A DNA stretch of 64,000 bases from Sedimentitalea todarodis (GTDB lineage Bacteria; Pseudomonadota; Alphaproteobacteria; Rhodobacterales; Rhodobacteraceae): the NCBI RefSeq assembly GCF_032595355.1, contig NZ_JASMWN010000021.1, positions 1-64,000 on the forward strand, written 5' to 3'. Position numbers and translations under genes: made by a program. Below the pieces are notes generated by a model. That model worked only from the letters and a program-made list of their open reading frames with translations. It was not told the DNA's origin and did not search any database. Below are positions 1 through 7,511 of this stretch, one piece after another. Every line of letters begins with the position of its first letter. The first letter of the stretch is position 1.

Positions 1-6
1 CCGACG

Positions 7-285
7 ATGAACCGAGACCCAGCACGCATGGCATGGGAAGATTTCACCCATGTTGCGGGATTTTTCCCAGAACCGCCGCGTACAGGAGAAGCCCTCACCC
101 GCATTCTATACGACCTCGGTCGATTGCTTAGAATAAGCCAAGACGAACTGCGGCATGGGATCCAGAAAGCTGGCGCGGGAAAACTGCTTCTCGTCTTCGA
201 CTACCTGATAGCACGAGCAGACACGATCAAACACCCTGACGCCTATTTCGAAAGGATCCTACGCACACAACTTGCTCCCACATGA
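7..285 (+). CDS. Hypothetical protein, possibly the C-terminal part of a longer gene
   Basis: An open frame of 92 residues, with no recognised family. The frame is open to the left edge, so the ATG may be an internal methionine of a gene that starts outside the window. The C-terminus (DYLIARADTIKHPDAYFERI) loosely resembles the end of RepC-type replication proteins, which finish with a conserved NPGGYL-like stretch, but the match is too weak for a call. It ends about 110 bases before the ParB-like gene. Confidence 0.45.
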   Translation: MNRDPARMAWEDFTHVAGFFPEPPRTGEALTRILYDLGRLLRISQDELRHGIQKAGAGKLLLVFDYLIARADTIKHPDAYFERILRTQLAPT

Positions 286-341
286 ACTTCTTGACCGCGG
301 TCAAGAACAACCGCGAGAGGGAAAGGAGTGTTGGTTTGAGG

Positions 342-390
342 GTGACGGGAAGTGAGATCGGGAGAGTGGCTTCCGGCGCCCGTCGTGGAG
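342..390 (+). promoter_or_regulatory. Nested stem-loop leader, family 1, copy A (before the ParB-like gene)
   Basis: Outer arms GTGACGGG (342-349) and CCCGTCGT (379-386) pair with wobbles. They enclose a GTGAG linker and an inner hairpin GGGAG...CTTCC with loop AGTGG. GGAG at 387-390 then serves as ribosome binding site. The same arrangement precedes genes at 7512, 9389 and 13462, and the outer arms change in a compensating way between copies A and B. It could be an RNA regulatory element (radC motif is a candidate) or a single-strand promoter. Confidence 0.5.
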
Positions 391-398
391 AAGATCTG

Positions 399-2582
399 AT
401 GACCAAAGCTGTCCAGAAAATCACCCTGTCCCCTTCACGGGATATCCCTTTCGACAAGCTGGTGCTGAGCCAGTCCAATGTGCGGCGCATCAAGGCTGGC
501 GTGTCCGTCGAGGAACTGGCCGAAGACATTGGCCGCCGCGGCCTCTTGCAGAGCCTGAGCGTGCGGCCCGTCTTGGCTAACGATGGTACCGAGACCGGCA
601 AGTTCGAGATACCGGCCGGGGGCCGCCGGTTCCAGGCATTGTCCTTGCTGGTGAAGCAAAAGCGGTTGGCGAAGACGACGCCCATTCCTTGCATCGTGCG
701 CGATGCTGCGTCCGACATCCTGGCCGAGGACGATTCCTTGGCCGAGAACATGCAGCGCGTCGCCCTGCACCCGCTCGATCAGTTCCGCGCGTTTGTGTCC
801 CTGCGGGATAAGGGTCAGAGCGATGCAGAGATTGCTGCCGCCTTCTTCGTCACGCCGCAGATCGTGAAGCAGCGCCTCAAACTTGCCTCCGTCGCCCCTG
901 CCCTGCTTGAGATCTATGCCGAGGATGGCATGACGCTGGAGCAGCTCATGGCCTTCACCGTGAACCCCGATCACGCTCGTCAGGTTCAGGTCTGGGATGT
1001 GATCCATTCTTCCTGGAACAAGGAGCCATTCCAGATCCGGCGCATGCTGACCGAGGCCTCGGTCCGGGCGTCCGACCGGCGCGCGGTCTTCGTGGGTGTT
1101 GAGACCTATGAAGCGGCGGGCGGCACGATGCTGCATGATCTCTTTCAGGGCGATGACGGCGGTTGGCTCGAGGACCCTGCCCTGCTCGATCGGCTGGTGA
1201 CAGAAAAGCTTCAGGCTGAGGCTGAGACAGTCGCGGTTGAGGGCTGGAAATGGATCGAGGTCGCGCTTGACCTGCCCTACGGCTACAGCCACGGCCTGCG
1301 GTCCCTGTCCGGTGATCCGGCGCCAATGACGGATGACGAAGGAGCGGCTCATGCCAAGCTGCTCACCGAGTATCGGGCGCTGGAAGACGAATACGCGGGA
1401 CAGGATGAAATCCCCGACGAGATCGACACGCGGCTTGGCGTGTTGGAAACGGAGATGGAAAAGATCGAGACCCGGCCATTGATCTTCGACGCGGAGGAGA
1501 TCGGGCGGGCTGGGGCGTTCGTCACGCTCGACCGCTACGGCGCGCTGGCAGTCTATCGCGGCTACGTGCGTCCAGAGGATGAGCCCGTTGAGGAGACTGC
1601 GGTCCAGGATGGTGCTGATCCTGCGCTGGCGGGGCAGAGGGCTGATGGTGATCTCACCAATGGCCATGGCAGTGCCGCTCATGGCGGAACCGTCATCACG
1701 TCGGGTGGCCAGCCGATTGGTGGCGACCTGCCGGAGGATGAGGATGACGGGGCGCTGAAGCCACTGCCCGAGCGATTGGTCATGGAGTTGACGGCCCACC
1801 GGACGCTGGCACTGCGTGAAGCGATCGGGCGCTCGCCGGATGTCGCGCTGACGCTGCTTCTGCTGAAGCTTGTGACGGACACCTTCCGCACTTCCTCTGC
1901 TTCGGGAAGCTGTCTCGAAGCCTCGGTGCGTCAGGTCTACATGTCAGCGCAAGCGCCCGATCTGAAGGACAGCGTGGTGGCCAAGCTGGTCGAGGAGCGT
2001 CATGCGGAATGGGAAGCCGATCTGCCGCTTGGCGATGATGCGGCACTCTGGGATTATCTGACGGTCCTCGACGAGGGCAGCCGTCTGGCTCTGCTGGCGC
2101 ACTGCCTCAGCCTCGGGATCAACGCGCTGCATGAGAAGGTGAACCCCTACGGGGCAGGCATCTCTGCAGGCGGACTGACCCGGCGTATGGAGCATGCCGA
2201 TCTCGTGGCGCGCGCCACAGGTCTCGATATGGTCGAGGCGGGCTGGGAGCCGACGGTGGACACCTATCTCAACCGCGTGCCCAAGGCTCGCATCCTCGAG
2301 GCGGTGCGTGAGGCGAAAGGGGAGGGGACTGCCCAGCTTCTCGATCACCTGAAGAAGGGCGAGATGGCCAGTGAGGCCGAGCGCTTGCTGAAGGGCAGCG
2401 GCTGGTTGCCCGAGGTCCTGCGCCGGAACGATCTCGTGGCGCTGAACGGTGAGGACTGTGCCGAAGGGCAGGGGCCGGATGTTGATGCCGAACTGGCCGA
2501 CAGCGTCAGTGAAGCTGACCTTCCTGCATTCCTGACGGGTGACCTGCCTGCTCAAGGCGCGTCGATGCTGGCCGCGGAATAA
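399..2582 (+). CDS. Long ParB/Srx-fold protein (ParB-like nuclease or partition family)
   Basis: 727 residues when started at the ATG behind GGAG. The first 200 residues carry the ParB N-terminal fold: FDKLVLSQSNVRR, then GGRRFQAL in place of the usual G-E-R-R-R box, and LAENMQR for the ENxxR motif. A helix-turn-helix (DAEIAAAFFVTPQIVKQRLK) follows near residue 155. The remaining 500 residues are acidic and have no domain I recognise. Chromosomal ParB is about 300 residues, so this is the long accessory type found on alphaproteobacterial plasmids rather than a segregation ParB, and no parA is adjacent. An upstream in-frame start at 282 is rejected because it lacks a ribosome site and would run through the structured leader. 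Confidence 0.85.
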   Translation: MTKAVQKITLSPSRDIPFDKLVLSQSNVRRIKAGVSVEELAEDIGRRGLLQSLSVRPVLANDGTETGKFEIPAGGRRFQALSLLVKQKRLAKTTPIPCIVRDAASDILAEDDSLAENMQRVALHPLDQFRAFVSLRDKGQSDAEIAAAFFVTPQIVKQRLKLASVAPALLEIYAEDGMTLEQLMAFTVNPDHARQVQVWDVIHSSWNKEPFQIRRMLTEASVRASDRRAVFVGVETYEAAGGTMLHDLFQGDDGGWLEDPALLDRLVTEKLQAEAETVAVEGWKWIEVALDLPYGYSHGLRSLSGDPAPMTDDEGAAHAKLLTEYRALEDEYAGQDEIPDEIDTRLGVLETEMEKIETRPLIFDAEEIGRAGAFVTLDRYGALAVYRGYVRPEDEPVEETAVQDGADPALAGQRADGDLTNGHGSAAHGGTVITSGGQPIGGDLPEDEDDGALKPLPERLVMELTAHRTLALREAIGRSPDVALTLLLLKLVTDTFRTSSASGSCLEASVRQVYMSAQAPDLKDSVVAKLVEERHAEWEADLPLGDDAALWDYLTVLDEGSRLALLAHCLSLGINALHEKVNPYGAGISAGGLTRRMEHADLVARATGLDMVEAGWEPTVDTYLNRVPKARILEAVREAKGEGTAQLLDHLKKGEMASEAERLLKGSGWLPEVLRRNDLVALNGEDCAEGQGPDVDAELADSVSEADLPAFLTGDLPAQGASMLAAE

Positions 2583-2594
2583 CGTGATCCAGCG

Positions 2595-2615
2595 GGGGGC
2601 GGAGATTCCGCCCCC
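2595..2615 (+). terminator. Hairpin after the ParB-like gene
   Basis: Perfect 8-bp stem GGGGGCGG / CCGCCCCC with a 5-base loop, 13 bases after the stop. No T tract follows, so termination strength is uncertain. A second weaker hairpin (GAGTGCGA / TCGCATTC, 2649-2668) lies just before the ribosome site of the next gene. Confidence 0.5.
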
Positions 2616-2681
2616 AATCACCATATAACGTAACAATATCAGAAGGATGAGTGCGATTACTCGCATTCGGAATGAGGAATC

Positions 2682-3155
2682 ATGTCTGCAACAACCATCA
2701 TCGACACTGCACACCTCGGGGCGCTCATTCGCTACACCGACGGCAGTCCCAAGCCGCCAGCACGCTTCACCAAGAAGCTGGCAGCCTGGGAGCGCTCGAA
2801 CGGTGTCGGCCGTCTTGTAAAAAAGGAGCCACCCCGGCCTTACGCGACCTGGACGGCACCGGCCTCCTTCACGCTGCATGAGGGCAATTTCGCCTCTGAC
2901 GGGGTCATCCTCGTCACCATCATGCGCAGCCATTCGGCTGACAGCGCCCTGGTCTTCGAGGTGGCCGAGGAGCCGAAGCCCGGGCAGGTGCGCGTGCTTC
3001 TCGACTTCGGCGGCAACACGGAGCTGCTGCATCTGGCAGAGTCCCTTACTGCGGCCGAGCTCTGGATCGTCAAGGAAGGATACCGCAACGCGCGGCTTGA
3101 AATCGTCGGCGATGAACAGGGCGAAAGGGCAGGGGGCGCGGACCTGGCCGCCTGA
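2682..3155 (+). CDS. Conserved hypothetical protein of the accessory module
   Basis: 157 residues starting at an ATG with GAGGAA upstream. No domain recognised. The sequence is soluble, begins with a short basic region (TRYxDGSPKPPARFTKKL-like) and ends in an alanine/glycine tail. It follows the ParB-like gene by 99 bases and is closed by a strong hairpin at 3170-3197, so it may be its own transcription unit. A frame starting at 2651 in another phase is a shadow. Confidence 0.65.
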   Translation: MSATTIIDTAHLGALIRYTDGSPKPPARFTKKLAAWERSNGVGRLVKKEPPRPYATWTAPASFTLHEGNFASDGVILVTIMRSHSADSALVFEVAEEPKPGQVRVLLDFGGNTELLHLAESLTAAELWIVKEGYRNARLEIVGDEQGERAGGADLAA

Positions 3156-3169
3156 GCCCAACTGAAACC

Positions 3170-3197
3170 GAGGGGCCCGCGACATCGCGGGCCTCTC
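3170..3197 (+). terminator. Hairpin after the 2682 gene
   Basis: Twelve-base stem GAGGGGCCCGCG / CGCGGGCCTCTC with an ACAT loop, 15 bases after the stop codon. There is no following T run. Between here and 3490 I see no gene, only the next leader hairpin. Confidence 0.5.
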
Positions 3198-3490
3198 AAC
3201 CATCACAACCTTGTCCTTTGAGTTCGCGGGGCGCCAAAGGAGCCATCCCCAAGCAAGGACGTCTTCAACCAAGATCTTGGCCGGGAGGCTGGAGGCAAAA
3301 GCATCAGCGGGACAACCGGCTCCAGTCGTCAGGGCACCATCCCCCGCTCGCCATTCCCTTCCTTGGCCCGAATCCTGTCTTCGAGATCAACCCGCAAGGG
3401 GTCGGACTACGGGCAAGCCCGTGCCGCCGGGCGGATTCGGACGAGCCGAACGCACCCGATGATGTCAGCCAGTCTTCGGGCCTTCGAGGT

Positions 3491-3529
3491 CCTGTCGCGC
3501 GGGGGATGGTCCCCCGCCTCCAAGACAGG
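3491..3529 (+). promoter_or_regulatory. Nested stem-loop leader, family 2, copy before the 3540 gene
   Basis: Outer arms CCTGTC (3491-3496) and GACAGG (3524-3529) enclose an inner hairpin GCGGGGGA-TGG-TCCCCCGC. The ssb leader at 5516-5546 has the same plan (TCTTGTC, GGGA-CGG-TCCC, GACAGGA). The shared arm sequence, the YGG loop and the position just before a start codon point to one element type. Confidence 0.45.
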
Positions 3530-3539
3530 AGCCAAACAG

Positions 3540-3704
3540 ATGTCCCGCAAAGATGCACACGCCTTCGCCGCCTCCCTCGCCGCCACGCTCATGGTCTCGA
3601 TCGTCGTCTTCCAGGCAGGGGATGGAACCTTCGGCGCCGTCCCCGCCGATGAAATCGACGGCGACGAGGTCGTGATCGTCTCGGAGTACGATCCCTTCGG
3701 GTGA
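3540..3704 (+). CDS. Small single-pass membrane protein
   Basis: 54 residues. A hydrophobic segment (about residues 9-26, AASLAATLMVSIVVFQAG) is followed by an acidic tail ending in EYDPFG. The start is chosen because it follows the nested hairpin by 10 bases. The longer frame from 3363 would run through that hairpin. No family recognised. It resembles a small inner-membrane or signal-anchored protein of a plasmid accessory region. Confidence 0.5.
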   Translation: MSRKDAHAFAASLAATLMVSIVVFQAGDGTFGAVPADEIDGDEVVIVSEYDPFG

Positions 3705-3858
3705 GGCTTTGGCCTCACTTCCCGAGGGCCTGGGCACGGCGCAGGTGCGCCTCCGGGCCTATCGCCCACAGAGTGATCGGCGATGCCGATCTTGGTACCC
3801 CTGTGTGCCATCTGCGCAATTCGTGGTACGCAAGGGGCCGATATCGTGCGTCGCTAAG

Positions 3859-4566
3859 CTATCCCGCTCTATGCAGATGTACCTTCAAATCAGCCCATTG
3901 CTGGCAGAACTCATCAATTCGGGCCTCGATCTCTTCGTTGGGGTTCAGCACAAAGAATGTCCTTGGACTGTAAGCGGTCGCCCGCACCGCCAAGCCCGGC
4001 GTCCCGACCTCGCCTAGCCAATGATCAACCTCAGCGTCATGGCCGCCGCGCCGCCGCGTATTGTGATGGTAGATTACAGCGCATCGACCTTTGGCCAACT
4101 CCTGCACCTCTGCGAGGGGCATCTGCTTGCCGAACTTCGCCCGCCCCCTTCGCCAATTGGCGTCATCGATGATACCATTATCCGGGTCTGCGAATACGAG
4201 ATCGCACGTGGATAGCCTCTCCATCACACGCTGGAACCAAGCGGTGCGCCAGTTGCGGCGTTCACGCGGTGCTACCATACTACTGTCTACGTTCTCGTCA
4301 GATGAAATCGCACCCTCCATCACCGGCAGCAACGAGTTGATCGAGCGCGCGTCCCTCGTAATGTTTCGAAGATGGCTGAACAGGACCGGGTCCAAGTGTT
4401 CGTACCGTTGCGGTTGAACGAGATAGGTGATGTGCCGCCCATCCCCGTTGTGGCTCTCGTCCGGGTACCGGTACCACGCGACGCCCAATTGCCGTCCCGG
4501 GGATAGGGCCCTCAACAGGCCAAGCTTTACAAAGTCGCCAACATCTCCGGCATAACGGTCTTGCAC
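3859..4566 (-). CDS. Conserved protein of unknown function with a DLVFADPDNG motif
   Basis: 235 residues, oriented against its neighbours. It opens with MQDRYAGDVGDFVKLGLLRAL and carries DLVFADPDNGII near residue 120, then HHNTRRRGGHDAEV. I recall such proteins as lone genes in variable regions, but cannot name the family. The acidic-aromatic DPDNG stretch after a hydrophobic strand looks like the active-site loop of a Rossmann-like enzyme such as a methyltransferase or nuclease relative. That reading is inference. It stands alone and moderately AT-rich beside the H-NS gene, which suggests cargo. Confidence 0.7.
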   Translation of the reverse strand: MQDRYAGDVGDFVKLGLLRALSPGRQLGVAWYRYPDESHNGDGRHITYLVQPQRYEHLDPVLFSHLRNITRDARSINSLLPVMEGAISSDENVDSSMVAPRERRNWRTAWFQRVMERLSTCDLVFADPDNGIIDDANWRRGRAKFGKQMPLAEVQELAKGRCAVIYHHNTRRRGGHDAEVDHWLGEVGTPGLAVRATAYSPRTFFVLNPNEEIEARIDEFCQQWADLKVHLHRAG

Positions 4567-4810
4567 TTGGAGTAACCTATTCCTTCTGTGTCCATGACAC
4601 TCTACCAGATCATTAGCGGATTGCAGGCGTGTGGGCCACCAACTTGCGATGACGGCTGTACAAGATCAGATGAATATTCGCTTTTAAAAGCAGTCGGGTC
4701 AGCGGGTCCAATTTAGCACGTTCAGCGAATGACCGCTTCGACGGGCGGCACCACAGTACCTGGCTGGGTCGACCAGCGGCAGCTTAGGGTCGATCGCGTA
4801 GGTCAAGCCT

Positions 4811-5131
4811 TTAACTGACGGCGAGGTCGCTCGCGGTCTTTCCCGCTTCCAGTGCTTCCACGAACCACTGCGGTTTGCGCCCTCGGCCGGACCAGGTGAG
4901 TGCCGGGTTTTCAGGGTGCCGGTATTTCGCCACGACAGGCGCTCGCGAGGATTTCGTTTTGGTGCCCACGAGTTCGGCAAGGGAGTAGCCCAGATCCCGT
5001 GCGACTGCTTCCACCTTGGCGCGGGCTTCCGCCTTCTGCCGATCCTCGAACGTGGAGATCGCCTTGGCGACGTCCTTCTTCATTTTGTTTAGCTCGCTGA
5101 GCGACAGTGCCTCGAGATCGTAATCAGCCAT
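4811..5131 (-). CDS. H-NS family nucleoid protein (HvrA-like)
   Basis: 106 residues. The N-terminus (residues 5-50) is helical and charged, as in the H-NS dimerisation region. The C-terminus has the DNA-binding signature NPALTWSGRGRKPQWF, the TWxGRGRxP loop that inserts in the minor groove of AT-rich DNA. The start MADYDLEALS is preferred over an upstream in-frame ATG at 5182 because H-NS proteins of this group begin exactly so. Plasmid H-NS homologues commonly silence newly arrived DNA and lower the cost of plasmid entry, which fits this setting. Confidence 0.88.
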   Translation of the reverse strand: MADYDLEALSLSELNKMKKDVAKAISTFEDRQKAEARAKVEAVARDLGYSLAELVGTKTKSSRAPVVAKYRHPENPALTWSGRGRKPQWFVEALEAGKTASDLAVS

Positions 5132-5515
5132 TGGTGCGGTCCGTGTCCTGAATGATCCGGTATCGATAGCCCGTCGATGCAAGGCGCCGCAACTCCCGGA
5201 AGGCTGGGGGGCAGGTGACGAGGGTTGGTTGAACCATAATCTTGGCCGCTAGTGGGGTGCTGGGCTTGGGTTCAGGCAGTGCCGATTGGCAGGATGACAG
5301 GGTCTGGCATGGGCTCCCCGCGCCTCTCTGACTTCTGGGCCATCCCTTCGACTGACAATCCCCTAATCCCGTTCGGCCTCCTGCGCGCAACCCCGCGTCA
5401 GCCCGGGCCGTGTTGGCCGCCTATGGCGTCCTGCCCGCTCCACCCCGGTCCTCTGGGGGTTTCCGGTGTCCATGCTGTCCACCGTGCACGCGTCACCCGA
5501 CGGGCTTTTTCCGGG
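5132..5515. other. Intergenic region between hns-like gene and ssb leader
   Basis: About 380 bases between divergent genes. Both promoters must lie here. I see no convincing gene. The open frames on either strand overlap the ssb leader or lack ribosome sites. Confidence 0.5.
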
Positions 5516-5546
5516 TCTTGTCGAAGGGACGGTCCCGAAGACAGGA
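5516..5546 (+). promoter_or_regulatory. Nested stem-loop leader, family 2, copy before ssb
   Basis: Outer arms TCTTGTC (5516-5522) and GACAGGA (5540-5546) enclose GGGA-CGG-TCCC. It stands 16 bases before the ssb start and matches the plan of the element at 3491-3529. Confidence 0.45.
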
Positions 5547-5562
5547 AACACAGGAGCTAATC

Positions 5563-5967
5563 ATGCAGAACATCGTCATCCTCGCCGGCAACATCGGTCA
5601 GAAACCCGAAACCCGCTCCACCCAGGGCGGCACCAACATCACCAACTTCAGCCTCGCCACCTCGCGTCCCCGCCTCTCGGAAGGTCGCGTCCTACGCGAC
5701 GAGAACGGCTACCGGGTCATGGACACGGAATGGCACCGCATCACCTGCTTCAACGGTCTCGGCAAGACCGTCGCCGAGCATTGCGAAAAGGGCATGAAGG
5801 TCCTCGTCCATGGCCGCATCCACTACAGCAAGTGGATCGACAGCATGGGCAACGACCGCTACGGCTGCGAGATCATCGCCGAGAAGGTCGACTTCCTGAG
5901 CCGCCCGAAGTCGGCCGAGAACGAAAACCCCGAGCTGGTCGACCGCGACGACGAGATCCCGTTCTGA
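5563..5967 (+). CDS. ssb: Single-stranded DNA-binding protein
   Basis: 134 residues. The OB fold opens MQNIVILAGNIGQKPETR and continues through ITNFSLATS, TEWHRITCF and KGMKVLVHGRI, the standard SSB order. The last residues DRDDEIPF form the acidic tip that binds repair and replication partners. Chromosomal SSBs are usually 160-180 residues with a Gly/Pro-rich linker. This linker is very short, as in plasmid-borne SSBs. The start follows GGAG by 8 bases. In conjugative plasmids, leading-region SSB coats the incoming strand and can blunt the SOS response. Confidence 0.95.
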   Translation: MQNIVILAGNIGQKPETRSTQGGTNITNFSLATSRPRLSEGRVLRDENGYRVMDTEWHRITCFNGLGKTVAEHCEKGMKVLVHGRIHYSKWIDSMGNDRYGCEIIAEKVDFLSRPKSAENENPELVDRDDEIPF

Positions 5968-5989
5968 GGAACGGGGTCTCCCCCTCGGG

Positions 5990-6011
5990 CCCGGCGGGGC
6001 AACCCGCCGGG
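5990..6011 (+). terminator. Hairpin after ssb
   Basis: Perfect 9-bp stem CCCGGCGGG / CCCGCCGGG with a GCAA tetraloop, 22 bases after the ssb stop. A second small hairpin follows. No T run. Confidence 0.55.
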
Positions 6012-6151
6012 TTCGCGGCACTGCCGCAAGGCAGCTTCGAGCCCATACTGTCTGATGCTGCATCTTGCCCGAATGTCCGGTTTTTCATCTTGATCATCGA
6101 GGATCGCGAGAAATTTCGTGCGCTCGTCATGGCTTCAAACGTTAGGTCATT

Positions 6152-7240
6152 TTATCCAACTCTGTCGCGCATATGGCTTGGCTCTACGAAATCGCGCCGG
6201 TTTTTTTGATGGCGAGCAATCATTTGCTTCAGACGCTTGCCTACTAGAAAAGGCCGCGCCGGTTCGCGAAGGGATTCAAATTGTGCCTTGGCAATCTGAC
6301 GCCGCATTTGGCGCAAGTCGATGTCGGAAATGGTTTTCATTGCTTGTGTGCCTGTAAAGAACGTTTCAACTTCGGCACCGTTGGCAACGACAACCTCATG
6401 ACGTGCGCAAGCGAAGTGATGATATTGTACCGGCAAAAAACCAAGCGATTGTGTGATGCCATCCAAGGGCAACAGGTGTTTGGCAGCGACCAGCACCTCC
6501 GCCGTATCACACATCCGCTCCACTATGGCGGAACGCAGCAAGATCCTGTGCTGTGGTGACACGCGCAACCTACGCGCGGGTGTGCGTGGTCCAAGGCACC
6601 CCGGTTCGAGTGTAATCGAAGCCTGTTTTCCCGGCTTCAAATGGTTGGTTCGGTTGATCCAAAGGATTGGCTGCGCCCCATGATCCATTGTCGTGACGAG
6701 CATACCTGGGCGCAGATCTTCAACTGCGACCTCACCTTCAGGCGTGGTAATCTGCGTACCGGCAGCAAAACAAACAACTGCAGAATTCTCAACACTTCTC
6801 GATGTTGAATAACCAGCATAATTTGAACTGTCATGGCTGGTTAACTCGATTGACTGCACATTCAAGTTGTCGAGTTCAGTGTTGAAATCAACGAGGAACA
6901 CATCCCCATTCGCGGCCTGCACCACGATAACCTGAATGCTAGAAGTTGACCCATCACCCAAAGTGATAACCGCGTTGTAGAGCGAGGAGGAATCTACAGA
7001 GACTGAGGTTGGCCCGCTGCCCGTATCGTAGCTTATGAAATCAGAGGTCGCGCCCGGATCGTCATCATCAAAGATCGCACCGTCATCGTCCTGGTCATGG
7101 TTGGTAACATCCACCAGCGACAAATCATCATGGTTGCCCAGTACGGTGCCGGTATTTTCAAGGTCCCAATCGGATTCGTCGGTGTCCATGTCCGCGAAAT
7201 TGCCGAGAAAGAACATTGTCGATGTTGTCGTAGTGGGCAT
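6152..7240 (-). CDS. Hint-domain (Hedgehog/intein-type) protein
   Basis: 362 residues. The first 155 are acidic, Asp/Thr/Ser-rich and low in Cys, typical of secreted repeats. At residue 157 a Hint domain begins: VCFAAGTQITTPEGEVAVEDLRPGMLV, with the nucleophile Cys at the strand start, then RVSPQHRILL and a later HHFACARHEVV. This is the Hint_2 type that is abundant in Rhodobacterales, where it is thought to self-process secreted proteins. There is no obvious signal peptide. Base composition is lower in GC than its neighbours and it runs opposite to the module, so it is probably a passenger. Confidence 0.8.
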   Translation of the reverse strand: MPTTTTSTMFFLGNFADMDTDESDWDLENTGTVLGNHDDLSLVDVTNHDQDDDGAIFDDDDPGATSDFISYDTGSGPTSVSVDSSSLYNAVITLGDGSTSSIQVIVVQAANGDVFLVDFNTELDNLNVQSIELTSHDSSNYAGYSTSRSVENSAVVCFAAGTQITTPEGEVAVEDLRPGMLVTTMDHGAQPILWINRTNHLKPGKQASITLEPGCLGPRTPARRLRVSPQHRILLRSAIVERMCDTAEVLVAAKHLLPLDGITQSLGFLPVQYHHFACARHEVVVANGAEVETFFTGTQAMKTISDIDLRQMRRQIAKAQFESLREPARPFLVGKRLKQMIARHQKNRRDFVEPSHMRDRVG

Positions 7241-7455
7241 CTAGGCGACTCGTGTAAAATCCATTTCCCTACGCTAGCGCCAAATCCTTAAGAAGCTCTC
7301 TGCTTGCTGAATTCTCAACAAGTCGTGCATAGTGCCCGCGTCACTCCGAAAGAACCGCGTGCGGTCATTGGCGCAAATGCAGCGAAAGATCACTTCGTCC
7401 GCATTGCGGCCGATCATGCCAAGCTTTCGAGAGTGAGAGGTGTGCCGGTTTCCCG

Positions 7456-7503
7456 GTGACGGGTTGAGGGCTGGGAGAGTGGCTCCCGGCGCCTGTCACG
7501 GAG
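7456..7503 (+). promoter_or_regulatory. Nested stem-loop leader, family 1, copy B (before DUF932 gene)
   Basis: Outer arms GTGACGGG (7456-7463) and CCTGTCAC (7492-7499). A TTGAG linker and an inner hairpin GGGAG-AGTGG-CTCCC lie between. GGAG follows at 7500-7503. Compared with copy A, pairs at the outer arm ends change from G.T wobbles to G-C and T-A, so pairing is kept while bases differ. Confidence 0.55.
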
Positions 7504-7511
7504 GAATGCCG

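Noticed and set aside
435..1799. Long minus-strand frame opposite the ParB-like gene (454 residues)
   Set aside because: High GC leaves the antisense frame open. The plus frame has recognisable domains and a leader with ribosome site.
5466..6209. Second plus-strand frame across ssb
   Set aside because: Arg/Pro-rich shadow in another phase of a clear ssb gene.
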